Source of the DNA: Hyphomicrobiales bacterium
Lineage (GTDB): Bacteria > Pseudomonadota > Alphaproteobacteria > Rhizobiales > Rhizobiaceae
Direction: 5' to 3'
Assembly: GCA_900466875.1 (NCBI GenBank)
Contig: UBNQ01000035.1
Location: 1-64,000, forward strand
Length of the DNA: 64,000 nt
Shown here one piece after another: positions 33,239-43,616 of the stretch; positions within the stretch are counted from its first letter, which is position 1; every line of letters begins with the position of its first letter. Position numbers and translations under genes: made by a program. The notes under the pieces were generated by a model. The model was not told the DNA's origin, ran no database searches, and worked only from the letters and a program-made list of their open reading frames with translations.

Positions 33239-33988
33239 TCAGGAGTAGAGGACGCCGCCGTTTATGTCGTAGCAGGCTCCGGTGATGTAGGCGGCATCGT
33301 CCGAAGCCAGGAAGGCCACCAGACCGGCGACATCTTCGCTCACGCCTTCACGCTTCAACGATGTGGCTCCTGCCACCCGCTCGCGCACCTCCGGTTTGGT
33401 GAAGGTGTCGTGGAAGGTCGTCGAGATCATGCCGGGGCAAACGGCGTTGACGCGGATATCCGGGCCGACCTCCTTGCTGAGCCCGCGGGTAAAGGTCATC
33501 ACTGCCCCTTTGGACGTCGCATAGGCTATTGCGCCGGGTCCGCCGCCATCACGACCGGCCTGCGACGAAAAGGTGACGATTGCCCCGCCTTTTGCCATCT
33601 TCGGTAGTGCAGCCTTGGTTGTCAGGAAAAGCGAGGTCAGATTGACGTTGAGGACCTGATGCCAGAAGGCTTCATCCATATCCGTGATCGTCTTGCGCGC
33701 AATCATGCCGCCGGCCACGTGGACAAGGCCATGGATGGCGCCGAATTTGTCGGTTGCGGCTGAAATTGCGGCTTCGACTTCGGCTGCATTGGTCAGGTCA
33801 GCCTTGATTGCCAAAGCGGAGCGGCCGAGTTTTTCGATGTCTGCCACCGCTGCAGCGGCGCCTTCTGCCGCACCGTTATAGGTGAGCACGACATTGGCGC
33901 CTTCCTGCGCAAAACGAACCGCGCATGCCCGGCCGATATCCCGGCCTGCACCGGCGACGACAACAGTCTTGTTGGTAAAACGTTGCAT
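33239..33988 (-). CDS. SDR-family oxidoreductase, candidate DEHU (unsaturated uronate) reductase
   Basis: 249 residues from the ATG at 33988 (GAGG 7 bases upstream). Classical short-chain dehydrogenase: cofactor motif GAGRDIG (13-19), catalytic Ser141/142, Tyr156 and Lys160 (YATSK), and a C-terminal VNGGVLYS. It is the immediate neighbour of the PL15 lyase, whose product (4-deoxy-5-keto uronate) needs an NAD(P)H reductase to give 2-keto-3-deoxygluconate, and SDRs fill this step in alginate users. Assignment to that step is by context. Confidence 0.85.
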   Translation of the reverse strand: MQRFTNKTVVVAGAGRDIGRACAVRFAQEGANVVLTYNGAAEGAAAAVADIEKLGRSALAIKADLTNAAEVEAAISAATDKFGAIHGLVHVAGGMIARKTITDMDEAFWHQVLNVNLTSLFLTTKAALPKMAKGGAIVTFSSQAGRDGGGPGAIAYATSKGAVMTFTRGLSKEVGPDIRVNAVCPGMISTTFHDTFTKPEVRERVAGATSLKREGVSEDVAGLVAFLASDDAAYITGACYDINGGVLYS

Positions 33989-34006
33989 TTGAAAACCTCG
34001 CATTGA

Positions 34007-36337
34007 TTAGAATTGTTTCGGCAGAGAAAGCTTGAAACGCTCGTCGTCGACATCGCTGAAATAGATGTCAGTCGAAAACCCCTGATCATCGATGAAGCTG
34101 AAGATCCGCTTCGGTTCGGTCAGGCTGTAGGGCACGAGAAGGGTCACGAGACGATGTCTGGTGGCGGCTGGAACCGTGGCGCAGACATGGTGATGTATTT
34201 CGAGGCCCTCGTATTCCTTTGGCTCAATTTCCGGAAAGCCTTCAACGGCGGTGATCTGCGGATTACCGGCAGAGGAGAAGACGAACTGGCCGTAAAAGCC
34301 TGCCTTTTTGCCGTTGTAGCGAAAGCTTGAACGGCCGGTCTGCGGTGCGCCTGTCGTGTGGCAAAGCCATTGCAGTTCCTGCGGCTCGGCGCATTCCACC
34401 TCATCGACAATGACGAAATAGCTGTCGTTGACGAAGTGGATTTCGCGCTCTGCCTTGCGCACCAGCGGGTTTGCCACCTGGTAGGCGGCCGTTGCATCGC
34501 CCAGCATGCGTATATGCCCGGGCTTTTCCTCGACGGAAACTATACGGCCCGCAGCGCGTCGCGCCAGCGCCTTGTCCTTCTCCGCATACTGTCCTTTGCC
34601 GCCGATCAGGACTGCGTTCTTCGACCGGGTCTGCCGGCGCCAGTTGATGTGCATTTGGGAGTTGAAAGCGACGTAATAACCGGACTGGATCGCCAGATCC
34701 TCACCATAGGCATAAAGAACAAAAGCGTTCTGGTCGCCATGGCTGTGGCTGAGTGAGCCGTATGGGCTCGATTTGAAGACGAACTGCAGATGCCGGTCCG
34801 GGTCTTCCATATGTTTCTGGATCGTCACCCAGCCAATATCATCAAAGACGGCAAGTGCAGGCAGGTCTGCGGGCGAGGCGGCTTCCACCTGCGGGTAGTC
34901 GTGACGGTAGACAAGATCGTCGAAATTCAGATCCCACCAGCCATAATTGTAGAAGGCCATCTCGGTTCCGGCCGCATCCTGCTTGATGCGGTCGAAATAC
35001 CATTGATAGTGACCGTTGCCGGTGACGCCCGCGAACTGGCGGACGTTGTAGCCCACTTTCAGTCCGGGCAGGTCGCCTAGGGTGGAATCGTCACCGAAAT
35101 TGGCGCGTCGGGTGCCGGGCGCCTTGGTGTAAAGCGGAAACCGGCCGGTGTTCTGGAAGAAAGGACGCTGGTAGAGGTCGTAGCCGATATAGGAGCGGAT
35201 CAGGTTGGCGGCCTCGATGAGATAGGCCATGCCGGTCATCCAGTAATGTGGACCCTCCGCCCAGCCGCCATCCGTTCCCGCCCAGGGGGAATAAAGCGTC
35301 GCCAGGAATTCGACCGTATAATCGAGCCATTCGCCGGCATCGTCGCTTTCGCCCAGAAGGGAAATACAGGCCGGCGTGAGCACCGCCGACAGCGAGCGCA
35401 CCGCGTGGCTGTCATAGGGGAACAGGTGGATGCGCGCGTGGGCAATCACATGGTCTGCGACTTCACGGGTACGGCGCAGCAGAACGGTGCGAACGGTCTC
35501 CCGTTCGTCCTCGCTCAGATGGTCGTAGAGCCAGTCGTATCCCCATGCAAGTGCGACGACGACGCGGAAACCGGCCTCGTCATTATAGGCGCGGGAGGTT
35601 GCTCCATTCGGATCCCATGCGGCAACCGCGAGTAGCCAGTCGCGTGAGGCATCGAGGAGATCCTCCCGCCCCAGAACGCGGCCGGCAATTGCCAAATGGC
35701 GGATTGCATAGATCACCTCCTGGCAATCGATATACATCTGCCGCCAGAGCGTCGCGACGCGAACGTTGTTGGGATAGGGCTGCGGTTCCGGCATGATCGG
35801 CCGGTCTAGCCAGGGTTTCACGGATTTCTCGAAGAAATCGGACCATCCGCAATGGTTCGGGTCCGCCGCCACGGCTTGCGAAAATGCTTTCAGTTGCTCG
35901 GGGCTGAGCCAAAGCCGCGGATGGCTCGTATGGGCCGCAGCATGGCGGGCCGTTCTGCCGGGCAAGGGCGTTTCCGGCAGCGTGGCGGTGATCTCGAAAC
36001 TGCGCACCGCACTCCAGTTCGACAGGGGCTTTGCGGAGGTCTGGTCCCAGAGCGCATAACTCCAATGATAACTGCCTTTCGGCAGCGCTTCATCCGGGGT
36101 GAAGAAATTCCAGGCGAGGTCTTCGAATGTACGCGTCTTTGCACCGGCAAATTCGGGATCGGTCGAGATGCGCAATACGTAGCGCGCACCGTCATCGATA
36201 TCGGGAAGCCAGGAAAAACGCGGCGGGTTTTCGGTGGGCGGGGTTTGCTCGCTCGGCACGTAGCCAATGGTCAAGGAACCCGGTCGGGGCTCATCGAGAT
36301 GAGCTTGTCTGGTGATGGCCGAGGCAGAGGGACGCAT
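34007..36337 (-). CDS. Exo-type alginate (oligoalginate) lyase, polysaccharide lyase family 15
   Basis: 776 residues. N-terminal beta domain (1-130), alpha/alpha barrel (about 135-480) and C-terminal heparinase II/III-like beta-sandwich (480-776). His311 (in SHAVRS), Tyr365 (in GPHYW) and His531 (in SHSHGD) fall at the very positions recalled as functionally important in Agrobacterium Atu3025, which is also 776 residues. The family releases unsaturated monomers from alginate oligomers by beta-elimination. No signal peptide, so it is cytoplasmic and acts after ABC import. It sits between the SDR and the binding-protein gene. Activity on other uronate polymers cannot be excluded. Confidence 0.9.
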   Translation of the reverse strand: MRPSASAITRQAHLDEPRPGSLTIGYVPSEQTPPTENPPRFSWLPDIDDGARYVLRISTDPEFAGAKTRTFEDLAWNFFTPDEALPKGSYHWSYALWDQTSAKPLSNWSAVRSFEITATLPETPLPGRTARHAAAHTSHPRLWLSPEQLKAFSQAVAADPNHCGWSDFFEKSVKPWLDRPIMPEPQPYPNNVRVATLWRQMYIDCQEVIYAIRHLAIAGRVLGREDLLDASRDWLLAVAAWDPNGATSRAYNDEAGFRVVVALAWGYDWLYDHLSEDERETVRTVLLRRTREVADHVIAHARIHLFPYDSHAVRSLSAVLTPACISLLGESDDAGEWLDYTVEFLATLYSPWAGTDGGWAEGPHYWMTGMAYLIEAANLIRSYIGYDLYQRPFFQNTGRFPLYTKAPGTRRANFGDDSTLGDLPGLKVGYNVRQFAGVTGNGHYQWYFDRIKQDAAGTEMAFYNYGWWDLNFDDLVYRHDYPQVEAASPADLPALAVFDDIGWVTIQKHMEDPDRHLQFVFKSSPYGSLSHSHGDQNAFVLYAYGEDLAIQSGYYVAFNSQMHINWRRQTRSKNAVLIGGKGQYAEKDKALARRAAGRIVSVEEKPGHIRMLGDATAAYQVANPLVRKAEREIHFVNDSYFVIVDEVECAEPQELQWLCHTTGAPQTGRSSFRYNGKKAGFYGQFVFSSAGNPQITAVEGFPEIEPKEYEGLEIHHHVCATVPAATRHRLVTLLVPYSLTEPKRIFSFIDDQGFSTDIYFSDVDDERFKLSLPKQF

Positions 36338-36411
36338 TGCGCTCTAACTCCTGTAAAAAAATCAAAAGGGAAAAGGATGGCGGCGACAGGGCCGCCATCA
36401 CGATCGAAGGA

Positions 36412-37980
36412 TTATTGGGCCGCCTTGTACTGGCGGTCATAGGCCGACTGCATCATCTTGATGACCTCGTCATAGCCGAGAGCCGTCAGTCGCTTCTTGT
36501 AGGCATCCCAGCCTGTATTGACGTCCTGGGCGCCAAGTATCCAGGTCTGCTGCATCTCGGTCATGTAGGTGAGAAGGCTCGGCCAGTAGCGGTCGAAGGT
36601 CGCCTTCTCTTCGGCGTTCAATGAAACGCCCATGAACTCGTCCTTGAGGCAGTTGCACTTGTCGTAGAGATCGATGCCATCAAGCGCGATCTTGTTGGTC
36701 CATTGGCGCTCGTACTCATAGTCCATCCAGTATCCGCGCGGGACCTGTGCGCCCACCGCCCAAAGCTGGGCGTTGACCGGATCCTTGTTGTCCAGCACTT
36801 CCTTTTTGAACTGCGGCTTGCCATCGACCATCTCGTAGGTCTTTCCCTCGACACCGAAATTCGACAGCAGACGTCCCTGCTGGGAGAACCAGAAATCGAA
36901 ATACTTGATCGTTTCGACGGGATGTTCGTTGGTGGCCGAGATCGCCCATCCGACGGGCTGAACGCGCAGTCGGCGGGAATCCTCGAACCGCTGGCCGGAC
37001 GCCGTCTTCGGCGGCAGCATGGGCTTCAGCGCAAAACCTTCGATCTTTGGCGACAAGGCGTCGTTATAGGTGGAGGTGCTGGCAAACCAGTCATGGGTCA
37101 TGCCGCCGAGATTGTTGCCCAGAAGATATTCGCGCGAACGGGCGCCGCGAGTGAAGATCTCCTTATCGATCAGGCCTTCCTTGTACCACTTGGCGACATT
37201 CGAAATGCCGGTCTTGTAGTTCTCCTCGGCCCAGGGGTGACGGAGCTGCCCGTCATAGAGGGCGAAGTCGCCATATCGCTCGGATCCGGAAACGCGTGCG
37301 TCCCACAGATTGATGAGGCGGACGGCATCGATTTCCTCGCGGGCAAAATACGGAACTTCGTCCTTCTTGCCGTTGCCGTTAGGATCCTTGTCGCGGAAAG
37401 CCTTGAGAACCTCGTAGACCTCTTCAGGCGTTTCCGGTTGTTTCAGGCCGAGTTTGTCGAGCCAGTCCTGGCGGATGAACCAGCCGCGAGAGTATTTTCC
37501 ATCCGGGACATAGGGGATGAAATAGAGCTTGCCGTCCGGTCCGGAAATCGCGTTGCGGATGTCCTTGTGACTGTCGAAGAACGCCTTGAGGTGCGGGGCG
37601 TTTTCCTCGATCAGGTCGTCCAGCGGAATGAACGCACCTTCCAGCCCGTAGCGGATGAAGTCTTCCTTCAATCCGCCGTTGGCATCGCCGCCGACGATGT
37701 CCGGGAGATCGCCCGATGCGATCAACAGGTTGAAGGCATCGCGGCTGCTCGTAGTCGCCAGTGACGCGACGTTGCGGACGTGGATATTGGTAATCTCTGC
37801 GGCCTTCTGCTCCACGGGCCACTTTTCCGAATAGACGTATTTGTCGCGGAAGTGGAAATGGATCGTCAGTTCCAGAGGGTCTTCGGATATCTTGCTGGCA
37901 TCCTGTGCGGAGGCGGGCAAGGCCATTGTCATGGCTGTCATCAACGCCAGAAGGGGCGCGCCTTTTCGCAGTGTTCTCAC
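36412..37980 (-). CDS. Alginate-type oligosaccharide ABC transporter substrate-binding protein (AlgQ-like)
   Basis: 522 residues from a GTG at 37980, chosen because GGAGGAG lies 7 bases upstream; the ATG at 37995 would place that site inside the gene. Signal peptide cleaved after ASA at residue 25. It is a large extracellular solute-binding fold of about 500 residues, as in Sphingomonas AlgQ1/AlgQ2. It has an EF-hand-like loop DPNGNGKKDE at 199-208, whose D-x-N-x-N-x-K-x-DE spacing matches the calcium site of AlgQ2. It captures uronate oligosaccharides for the two permeases encoded upstream in the operon. Confidence 0.88.
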   Translation of the reverse strand: MRTLRKGAPLLALMTAMTMALPASAQDASKISEDPLELTIHFHFRDKYVYSEKWPVEQKAAEITNIHVRNVASLATTSSRDAFNLLIASGDLPDIVGGDANGGLKEDFIRYGLEGAFIPLDDLIEENAPHLKAFFDSHKDIRNAISGPDGKLYFIPYVPDGKYSRGWFIRQDWLDKLGLKQPETPEEVYEVLKAFRDKDPNGNGKKDEVPYFAREEIDAVRLINLWDARVSGSERYGDFALYDGQLRHPWAEENYKTGISNVAKWYKEGLIDKEIFTRGARSREYLLGNNLGGMTHDWFASTSTYNDALSPKIEGFALKPMLPPKTASGQRFEDSRRLRVQPVGWAISATNEHPVETIKYFDFWFSQQGRLLSNFGVEGKTYEMVDGKPQFKKEVLDNKDPVNAQLWAVGAQVPRGYWMDYEYERQWTNKIALDGIDLYDKCNCLKDEFMGVSLNAEEKATFDRYWPSLLTYMTEMQQTWILGAQDVNTGWDAYKKRLTALGYDEVIKMMQSAYDRQYKAAQ

Positions 37981-38001
37981 AGGTTCTCCTCCCATGTGCA
38001 G

Positions 38002-38883
38002 CTACTCTTTGACTCCGCCCAGCAGAATTCCCTTGGTGAAATATCTCTGCGCGTAAGGGTAAATGATGAGGACGGGGATGATCGACGCGATCATGATCGC
38101 GGAGGTAACCGTCTCGAACGAATAGTGGGCCGTCAGCAGGCTCGAGGCGAATTCGTCGTTCGAATTGAGATCGACGATGACGCGCTTGAGATAGACCTGC
38201 AGTGGGATTTTCTCTTCGCCGCGCAGCAGGACCATGGCCCAGAAATAGCCGTTCCAGCGCGAAACGATGCAGAACAGCGCCACGGTGACGATGGCCGGTT
38301 TGGAAAGCGGAATAAAGACCTTCCAAAGCAGCTGCAACTCGCTGGCGCCGTCCATCTTGGCAGCTTCCTCGAAGGATTTCGGCACCGCCTCGAAGAAGTT
38401 GCGCAACAGGATGACATTGAAGGCACTGGCCGCGAAGCCGATGATGATGCCGAAACGGCTGTCGAGCAGTCCGAGATCCCGCATGTTCAGGAAGAACGGG
38501 ATCATGCCGGCATGGAACCAGAGCGTGAAGGCGATCGCGATATTGAAGAAGGTGCGGCCGCGCAGACGTTTACGCGACAGCGCATAAGCGCCGGGGATCA
38601 TGATCAGCAGGCTCATGAACGTGCCGCCGAATGTGTAGATGAAGGTGTTGCCGTAGGCAACCCAGAACATCCGGTCGGACAACACATGCTCGTAGGCCGC
38701 AAGCGTGACATCTACGGGCCAGAATGTAACCCGGCCGGCAGTGACAGCCGCACCGGACGACAGCGAGACCGCGGCCACATAGATGAACGGATAGAGCGTC
38801 GACAGGACGAACAGGCTCAAGAGAATGGCGTTGGCCCAGCCAAAGATCTTGTCGCCACGGGAATAAAGATTGAAACTTGCCAT
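38002..38883 (-). CDS. Oligosaccharide ABC transporter permease (AlgM2/LplC-like)
   Basis: 293 residues from the ATG at 38883 (GAGGAG 6 bases upstream). Six transmembrane helices, the EAA loop EEAAKMDGASELQLLWKVFIPLSKP near residue 185, and the C-terminal YFTKGILLGGVKE typical of LplC/YtcP/AlgM2-type permeases. It forms the inner-membrane pore with the AlgM1-like subunit encoded 10 bp upstream. Confidence 0.9.
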   Translation of the reverse strand: MASFNLYSRGDKIFGWANAILLSLFVLSTLYPFIYVAAVSLSSGAAVTAGRVTFWPVDVTLAAYEHVLSDRMFWVAYGNTFIYTFGGTFMSLLIMIPGAYALSRKRLRGRTFFNIAIAFTLWFHAGMIPFFLNMRDLGLLDSRFGIIIGFAASAFNVILLRNFFEAVPKSFEEAAKMDGASELQLLWKVFIPLSKPAIVTVALFCIVSRWNGYFWAMVLLRGEEKIPLQVYLKRVIVDLNSNDEFASSLLTAHYSFETVTSAIMIASIIPVLIIYPYAQRYFTKGILLGGVKE

Positions 38884-38893
38884 CTTCAGCTCC

Positions 38894-39819
38894 TCACCAA
38901 AGCGATGTCGACGAGACTCTTCGGCTGATACGATTGGCCGAATAGACAAGGACGAAAGCGATAACCGCATTGAACAGGCCTGCAGCCGTTGCCAGGTCGT
39001 ATTGGGTACCCTGCAGGCCGGTGCGGTAGATGAATGTCGAGACGACGTCGGCCGACTCATAGGTGGATGGGCGATAGAGAAGGATGATGTATTCGAAACC
39101 GACCTCGACCAGATTGCCGATGCGGATGATCAGCATGATCACAATCGTGGGCAGGATGCAGGGCAGCGTAATCCGCCACATCATCTGCCACCGCGAGGCA
39201 CCATCGACCCGTGCGGATTCGTAGAGCGTCGGGCTGACGCCGGCGATAGCGGCAAGATAGACGATCGACTCGAAGCCCGACTCTTTCCAGACCGACGAAC
39301 CGATAAAGATCGGTCGGAACCACTCGGGTTGGGTCAGGAAGTAGATCGACTCCAGACCTAAACTCTTCAGGAAAAGATTGACGATGCCGATGGAGGGCGA
39401 AAGGAAGTTGATGACGATGCCGGCAACGATGACCACCGAAATGAAATGCGGCAGATAAACGATCGTCTGCGCCCATCGGCGTGCGACCTCGTTCTGAACT
39501 TCGTTGAACATCAGAGCGAGAATGATCGGCACGGGAAACGCAAAAATCAGTCCGAGGCCGCTGATGGTGATCGTGTTCCAGAAGGCGCGGATGAACATGT
39601 CATTCTGGAAAAGCTCGACGAAGTTCGCAAAGCCGACCCATGGGCTTTTTTCGATGCCGCGGAAAATCGAAAAATCCTGGAAAGCAATAACCAGACCGTA
39701 CATCGGCTTGTAGAGAAACAGCGCGAACCAGATGGCCATCGGCGCAAGCAGGAGATAGAGCTGCCAGTCGCGGCGCATATCTCCCCACAGATCATGCAGG
39801 CGTTCCTGATAAGTCTGTT

Positions 39820-39823
<4 letters not shown>
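38894..39823 (-). CDS. Oligosaccharide ABC transporter permease (AlgM1/LplB-like)
   Basis: 309 residues with six transmembrane helices, starting YLLLAPMAIWFALFLYKPMYGLVIAFQDF. The EAA loop YESARVDGASRWQMMWRITLPCILP lies near residue 220. The LplB/AlgM1 group handles oligosaccharides. It overlaps the ATPase stop (ATGA) and pairs with the second permease. Confidence 0.9.
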
Positions 39824-40935
<1,112 letters not shown>

Positions 40936-40969
40936 ATAAGGCCCCTCCTCAAAAGCCTTGAATGTTACG

Positions 40970-41770
40970 TCAGTCGGGGGCCTTGGCTCCTCGTGACACG
41001 CGCTTCCTCGTGACGCGCGTGTTGACCTGTTCGATGAAGGTCCAGATTTTCGGGTTCTTGGAGAGTTCTGCGATCTTGGATTCAAGCGATCCCAGATGGC
41101 GCTGAATGGCTTCGCGCGCCGCCTCCACATTGCCGGACTCGATCGCGTTTACGATCGCTTCGTGTTCTTCGATCACCTTTTCGGTGCGACGGACCGCAAA
41201 AACGCGCTTCAGGTGGCGCATGCGGTCCATTTCGCCTTTTGCCTGGTTGACGACGCTCCAGGCTCCGGGCAGGCGGGCCGCTGCGAAGATCGTGCGGTGA
41301 AATTCTTCGTCCAGCAAAAAGAAGTCGGTGAATTCCTCGTCGTCGGCCGCGGTGCGCTGCTGTGAAAGGCAGGTTTTAAGGCGGGCAATATCCTCGAGCG
41401 AATGCCGCTTCGTTGCCTCGATGACGGCGCCTTCTTCCAGCTTGAACCGGATGAAGCAGGCTTCCATGTAACGCTGCACATCGATTGGCGAAATATAGGT
41501 ACCGCCCTGCGGTACGACCGTGACGAAACCTTCTTCTGCAAGGCGGATGATCGCTTCACGCACCGGCGTTTTGCTGACATGCAGCAGTGCCGCGATTTCC
41601 TTTTCCGATAGCGCACGCCCCGGAAGCAGCTTTACCTCGACAATCAGTTTGCGAAGCAGCGCATGGATCCGGTTTGTCATGTTCCCATCGGCCGGCAAGT
41701 CTCGTGGGGTCACGAGATCGGATAATGGCAGAGATGGAAATTCAAGTGGATTAGACATATCAATTGCCAT
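40970..41770 (-). CDS. GntR-family (FadR/FCD) transcriptional regulator of the uronate operon
   Basis: 266 residues if translated from the ATG at 41770; an ATG four codons later is equally possible and neither has a clear ribosome-binding site. Winged helix at about 31-100 (LSEKEIAALLHVSKTPVREAIIRLAEEGFV), FCD ligand-binding domain at about 110-240 with acidic and His metal ligands (DEEFHRTIF, HEAIVNAI, HLGSLES). FCD regulators usually bind organic acids, so a uronate or keto acid is a likely effector. First gene of the minus-strand operon and divergent from the RraA-like gene. Confidence 0.88.
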   Translation of the reverse strand: MAIDMSNPLEFPSLPLSDLVTPRDLPADGNMTNRIHALLRKLIVEVKLLPGRALSEKEIAALLHVSKTPVREAIIRLAEEGFVTVVPQGGTYISPIDVQRYMEACFIRFKLEEGAVIEATKRHSLEDIARLKTCLSQQRTAADDEEFTDFFLLDEEFHRTIFAAARLPGAWSVVNQAKGEMDRMRHLKRVFAVRRTEKVIEEHEAIVNAIESGNVEAAREAIQRHLGSLESKIAELSKNPKIWTFIEQVNTRVTRKRVSRGAKAPD

Positions 41771-41801
41771 ACTGAGATATCAGAATTGAACTTGACATAT
41801 C
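41754..41801. promoter_or_regulatory. Three 8-bp sites spaced exactly 20 bp: probable GntR operator array
   Basis: GACATATC (41754-41761), GAGATATC (41774-41781) and GACATATC (41794-41801) lie on the same face of the helix, two turns apart. The array spans the divergent region between the GntR and RraA-like genes. The third site overlaps a plus-strand TTGACA (41793-41798) and the minus-strand -10 of a TTGACT-N17-TATGTC pair (41794-41822), so binding could control both directions. Confidence 0.5.
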
Positions 41802-41905
41802 TGTTGTATTTTTGAAAGTCAAGCTTATGGCGCGCCGCAAATGTGTGATTGCTTGTGTGGCACGTCAGAACCGGCCTCCAATTCAGCAGGCATCGAGGAG
41901 AGACA

Positions 41906-42616
41906 ATGAATTCCGCAACCCGTGAAAAACTGATGGGCGTTTCCGTCGCGACGCTCTGCTCGGCGCTCTACAAGCGCGGCCTGAAAAACCAGACGATCCA
42001 AGACGTGCGTCCTGTTCGGCCGAAGGGCCGCAACATGGTCGGCCCCGCGTTCACCCTGCGTTACATGCCGGCGCGCGAGGACCGCAATCCGATGACGGTG
42101 TTCCGCGATCCCAAACATCCGCAGCGCCATGCGATCGAGACCTGCCCGGAGGGCCATGTGCTTGTGATGGACAGCCGCAAGGATGCACGCGCGGCGTCCG
42201 CCGGCGATATCCTGATCACGCGGCTGATGGTGCGCGGCGGGGCAGGGGTGGTTACAGATGGCGGTTTTCGCGATGCGATGACGATCGGCGAACTTGACAT
42301 GCCCGCCTACCACAATCGGCCGTCCAGCCCGACAAACCTGACGCTGCATGAGGCGATCGACATCAACGTGCCGATCGGCTGCGGTGACGTTGCTGTCTTC
42401 CCGGGTGATATCATGGTGGGAGACGACGACAGCGTCATCGTCATTCCGGCCGAAATCGCCGACGAGATCGCCGATGAAGCGGTTGAAATGACCGCCTACG
42501 AGAATTTTGTTATTGAGCGGGTGAAGACTGGGCACACGATCATCGGTCTTTATCCGGCAACCGACGAGAACAATCTCTCGATGTTCGCCGAATGGCGAAA
42601 GGCCAACGGGCGATGA
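41906..42616 (+). CDS. RraA-like / HMG-CHA aldolase-fold protein
   Basis: 236 residues from the ATG at 41906 (GAGGAGAG upstream). RraA superfamily: GDILITRLMVRGGAGVVTDGGFRD holds the conserved Gly-Gly-x-Arg-Asp metal/pyruvate site. Members include 4-hydroxy-4-methyl-2-oxoglutarate aldolases and oxaloacetate decarboxylases, besides RraA itself; those in catabolic clusters are usually keto-acid lyases. Divergent from and probably controlled by the GntR regulator, so a role in cleaving a keto acid from uronate breakdown is likely but unproven. Confidence 0.82.
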   Translation: MNSATREKLMGVSVATLCSALYKRGLKNQTIQDVRPVRPKGRNMVGPAFTLRYMPAREDRNPMTVFRDPKHPQRHAIETCPEGHVLVMDSRKDARAASAGDILITRLMVRGGAGVVTDGGFRDAMTIGELDMPAYHNRPSSPTNLTLHEAIDINVPIGCGDVAVFPGDIMVGDDDSVIVIPAEIADEIADEAVEMTAYENFVIERVKTGHTIIGLYPATDENNLSMFAEWRKANGR

Positions 42617-42627
42617 GTGCAATGCTC

Positions 42628-43614
42628 TCAAATATCGCGGAAGTCGTGAAGGCCTGCTGCATCTTCTCGCGCGAAATCCAGCCGCCTATCCCTTAGAAAA
42701 GACTTGTAGGCGTCTGCTATACCCTCGCGAAGCGCTATCTTCTGTGTCCAGCCAAGTGATCGCAGTTTTTCACTGCTCATCAACTTGCGTGGCGATCCGT
42801 CCGGTTTGCTCAAGTCCGGCTTGATCCCGCCTTCGAAACCGACGACATCGGCCACAAGCTGCGTCAGATCGAATATGGTAATTTCGGTCCCCGACCCAAC
42901 ATTGACCGGAGCATCGTCGGAATAGACTTTCATCAAGTGTACACAGGCGTCTGCACAATCATCGACATGGAGAAATTCTCGCAGAGGCGTGCCGGTGCCC
43001 CACATGGTCATCTCGCCTGCACCCGAGAGCTTTGCATCATGCGCCTTGCGGATCAACGCCGGCATGACATGGCCAAGCTGTATATCGAAGTTGTCGCCGG
43101 GACCGTAGAGATTGGTCGGCATGGCTGAAATAAAGTCGTTGCCATGTTGACGTCGATAGGCTTGGCACAGTTTTACGCCCGCTATCTTGGCAACCGCATA
43201 CCATTCATTGGTGGGCTCAAGTGCACCAGTCAGCAGGCATTCCTCACGGATCGGCTGTTCGGCGAATTTCGGATAAATGCATGAGGAGCCGAGAAAAAGC
43301 AGCTTCTCGACGCCGATCTCATGAGCGCTGTGGATTATGTTCGCTGCAATCATCGTGTTTTGGTAGAGAAAGTCTGCTGGGTAGGTGTCGTTGGCGACAA
43401 TACCTCCGACTTTCGCAGCCGCCAGAAAGACGGCATCAGGACGGTTCTTTTCCATCCAGATTTCCACGTCCGACTGTCTCGCGAGATCAACTTCGGAACG
43501 GCTCGCAACCAATATCCGGCAGCCCTCGGAAGAAAGGCGCCGAACAATCGCCGACCCCACCATGCCGCGGTGACCCGCAACATAGATCCTCTTTCCCTTG
43601 AGATCGAACGCCAT
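42628..43614 (-). CDS. fcl: GDP-L-fucose synthase
   Basis: 328 residues from the ATG at 43614, chosen because GGAGG lies 7 bases upstream; an earlier ATG overlaps the gmd stop but sits 1 base from that site. NAD(P)-binding GHRGMVGSAI, catalytic YAVAK, and the characteristic SSCIYPK and NLYGPGDNFD motifs. It converts GDP-4-keto-6-deoxymannose to GDP-L-fucose by epimerisation and reduction. It follows gmd within 2 bases, so the pair supplies GDP-fucose to the polysaccharide locus. Confidence 0.95.
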   Translation of the reverse strand: MAFDLKGKRIYVAGHRGMVGSAIVRRLSSEGCRILVASRSEVDLARQSDVEIWMEKNRPDAVFLAAAKVGGIVANDTYPADFLYQNTMIAANIIHSAHEIGVEKLLFLGSSCIYPKFAEQPIREECLLTGALEPTNEWYAVAKIAGVKLCQAYRRQHGNDFISAMPTNLYGPGDNFDIQLGHVMPALIRKAHDAKLSGAGEMTMWGTGTPLREFLHVDDCADACVHLMKVYSDDAPVNVGSGTEITIFDLTQLVADVVGFEGGIKPDLSKPDGSPRKLMSSEKLRSLGWTQKIALREGIADAYKSFLRDRRLDFAREDAAGLHDFRDI

Positions 43615-43616
43615 CG

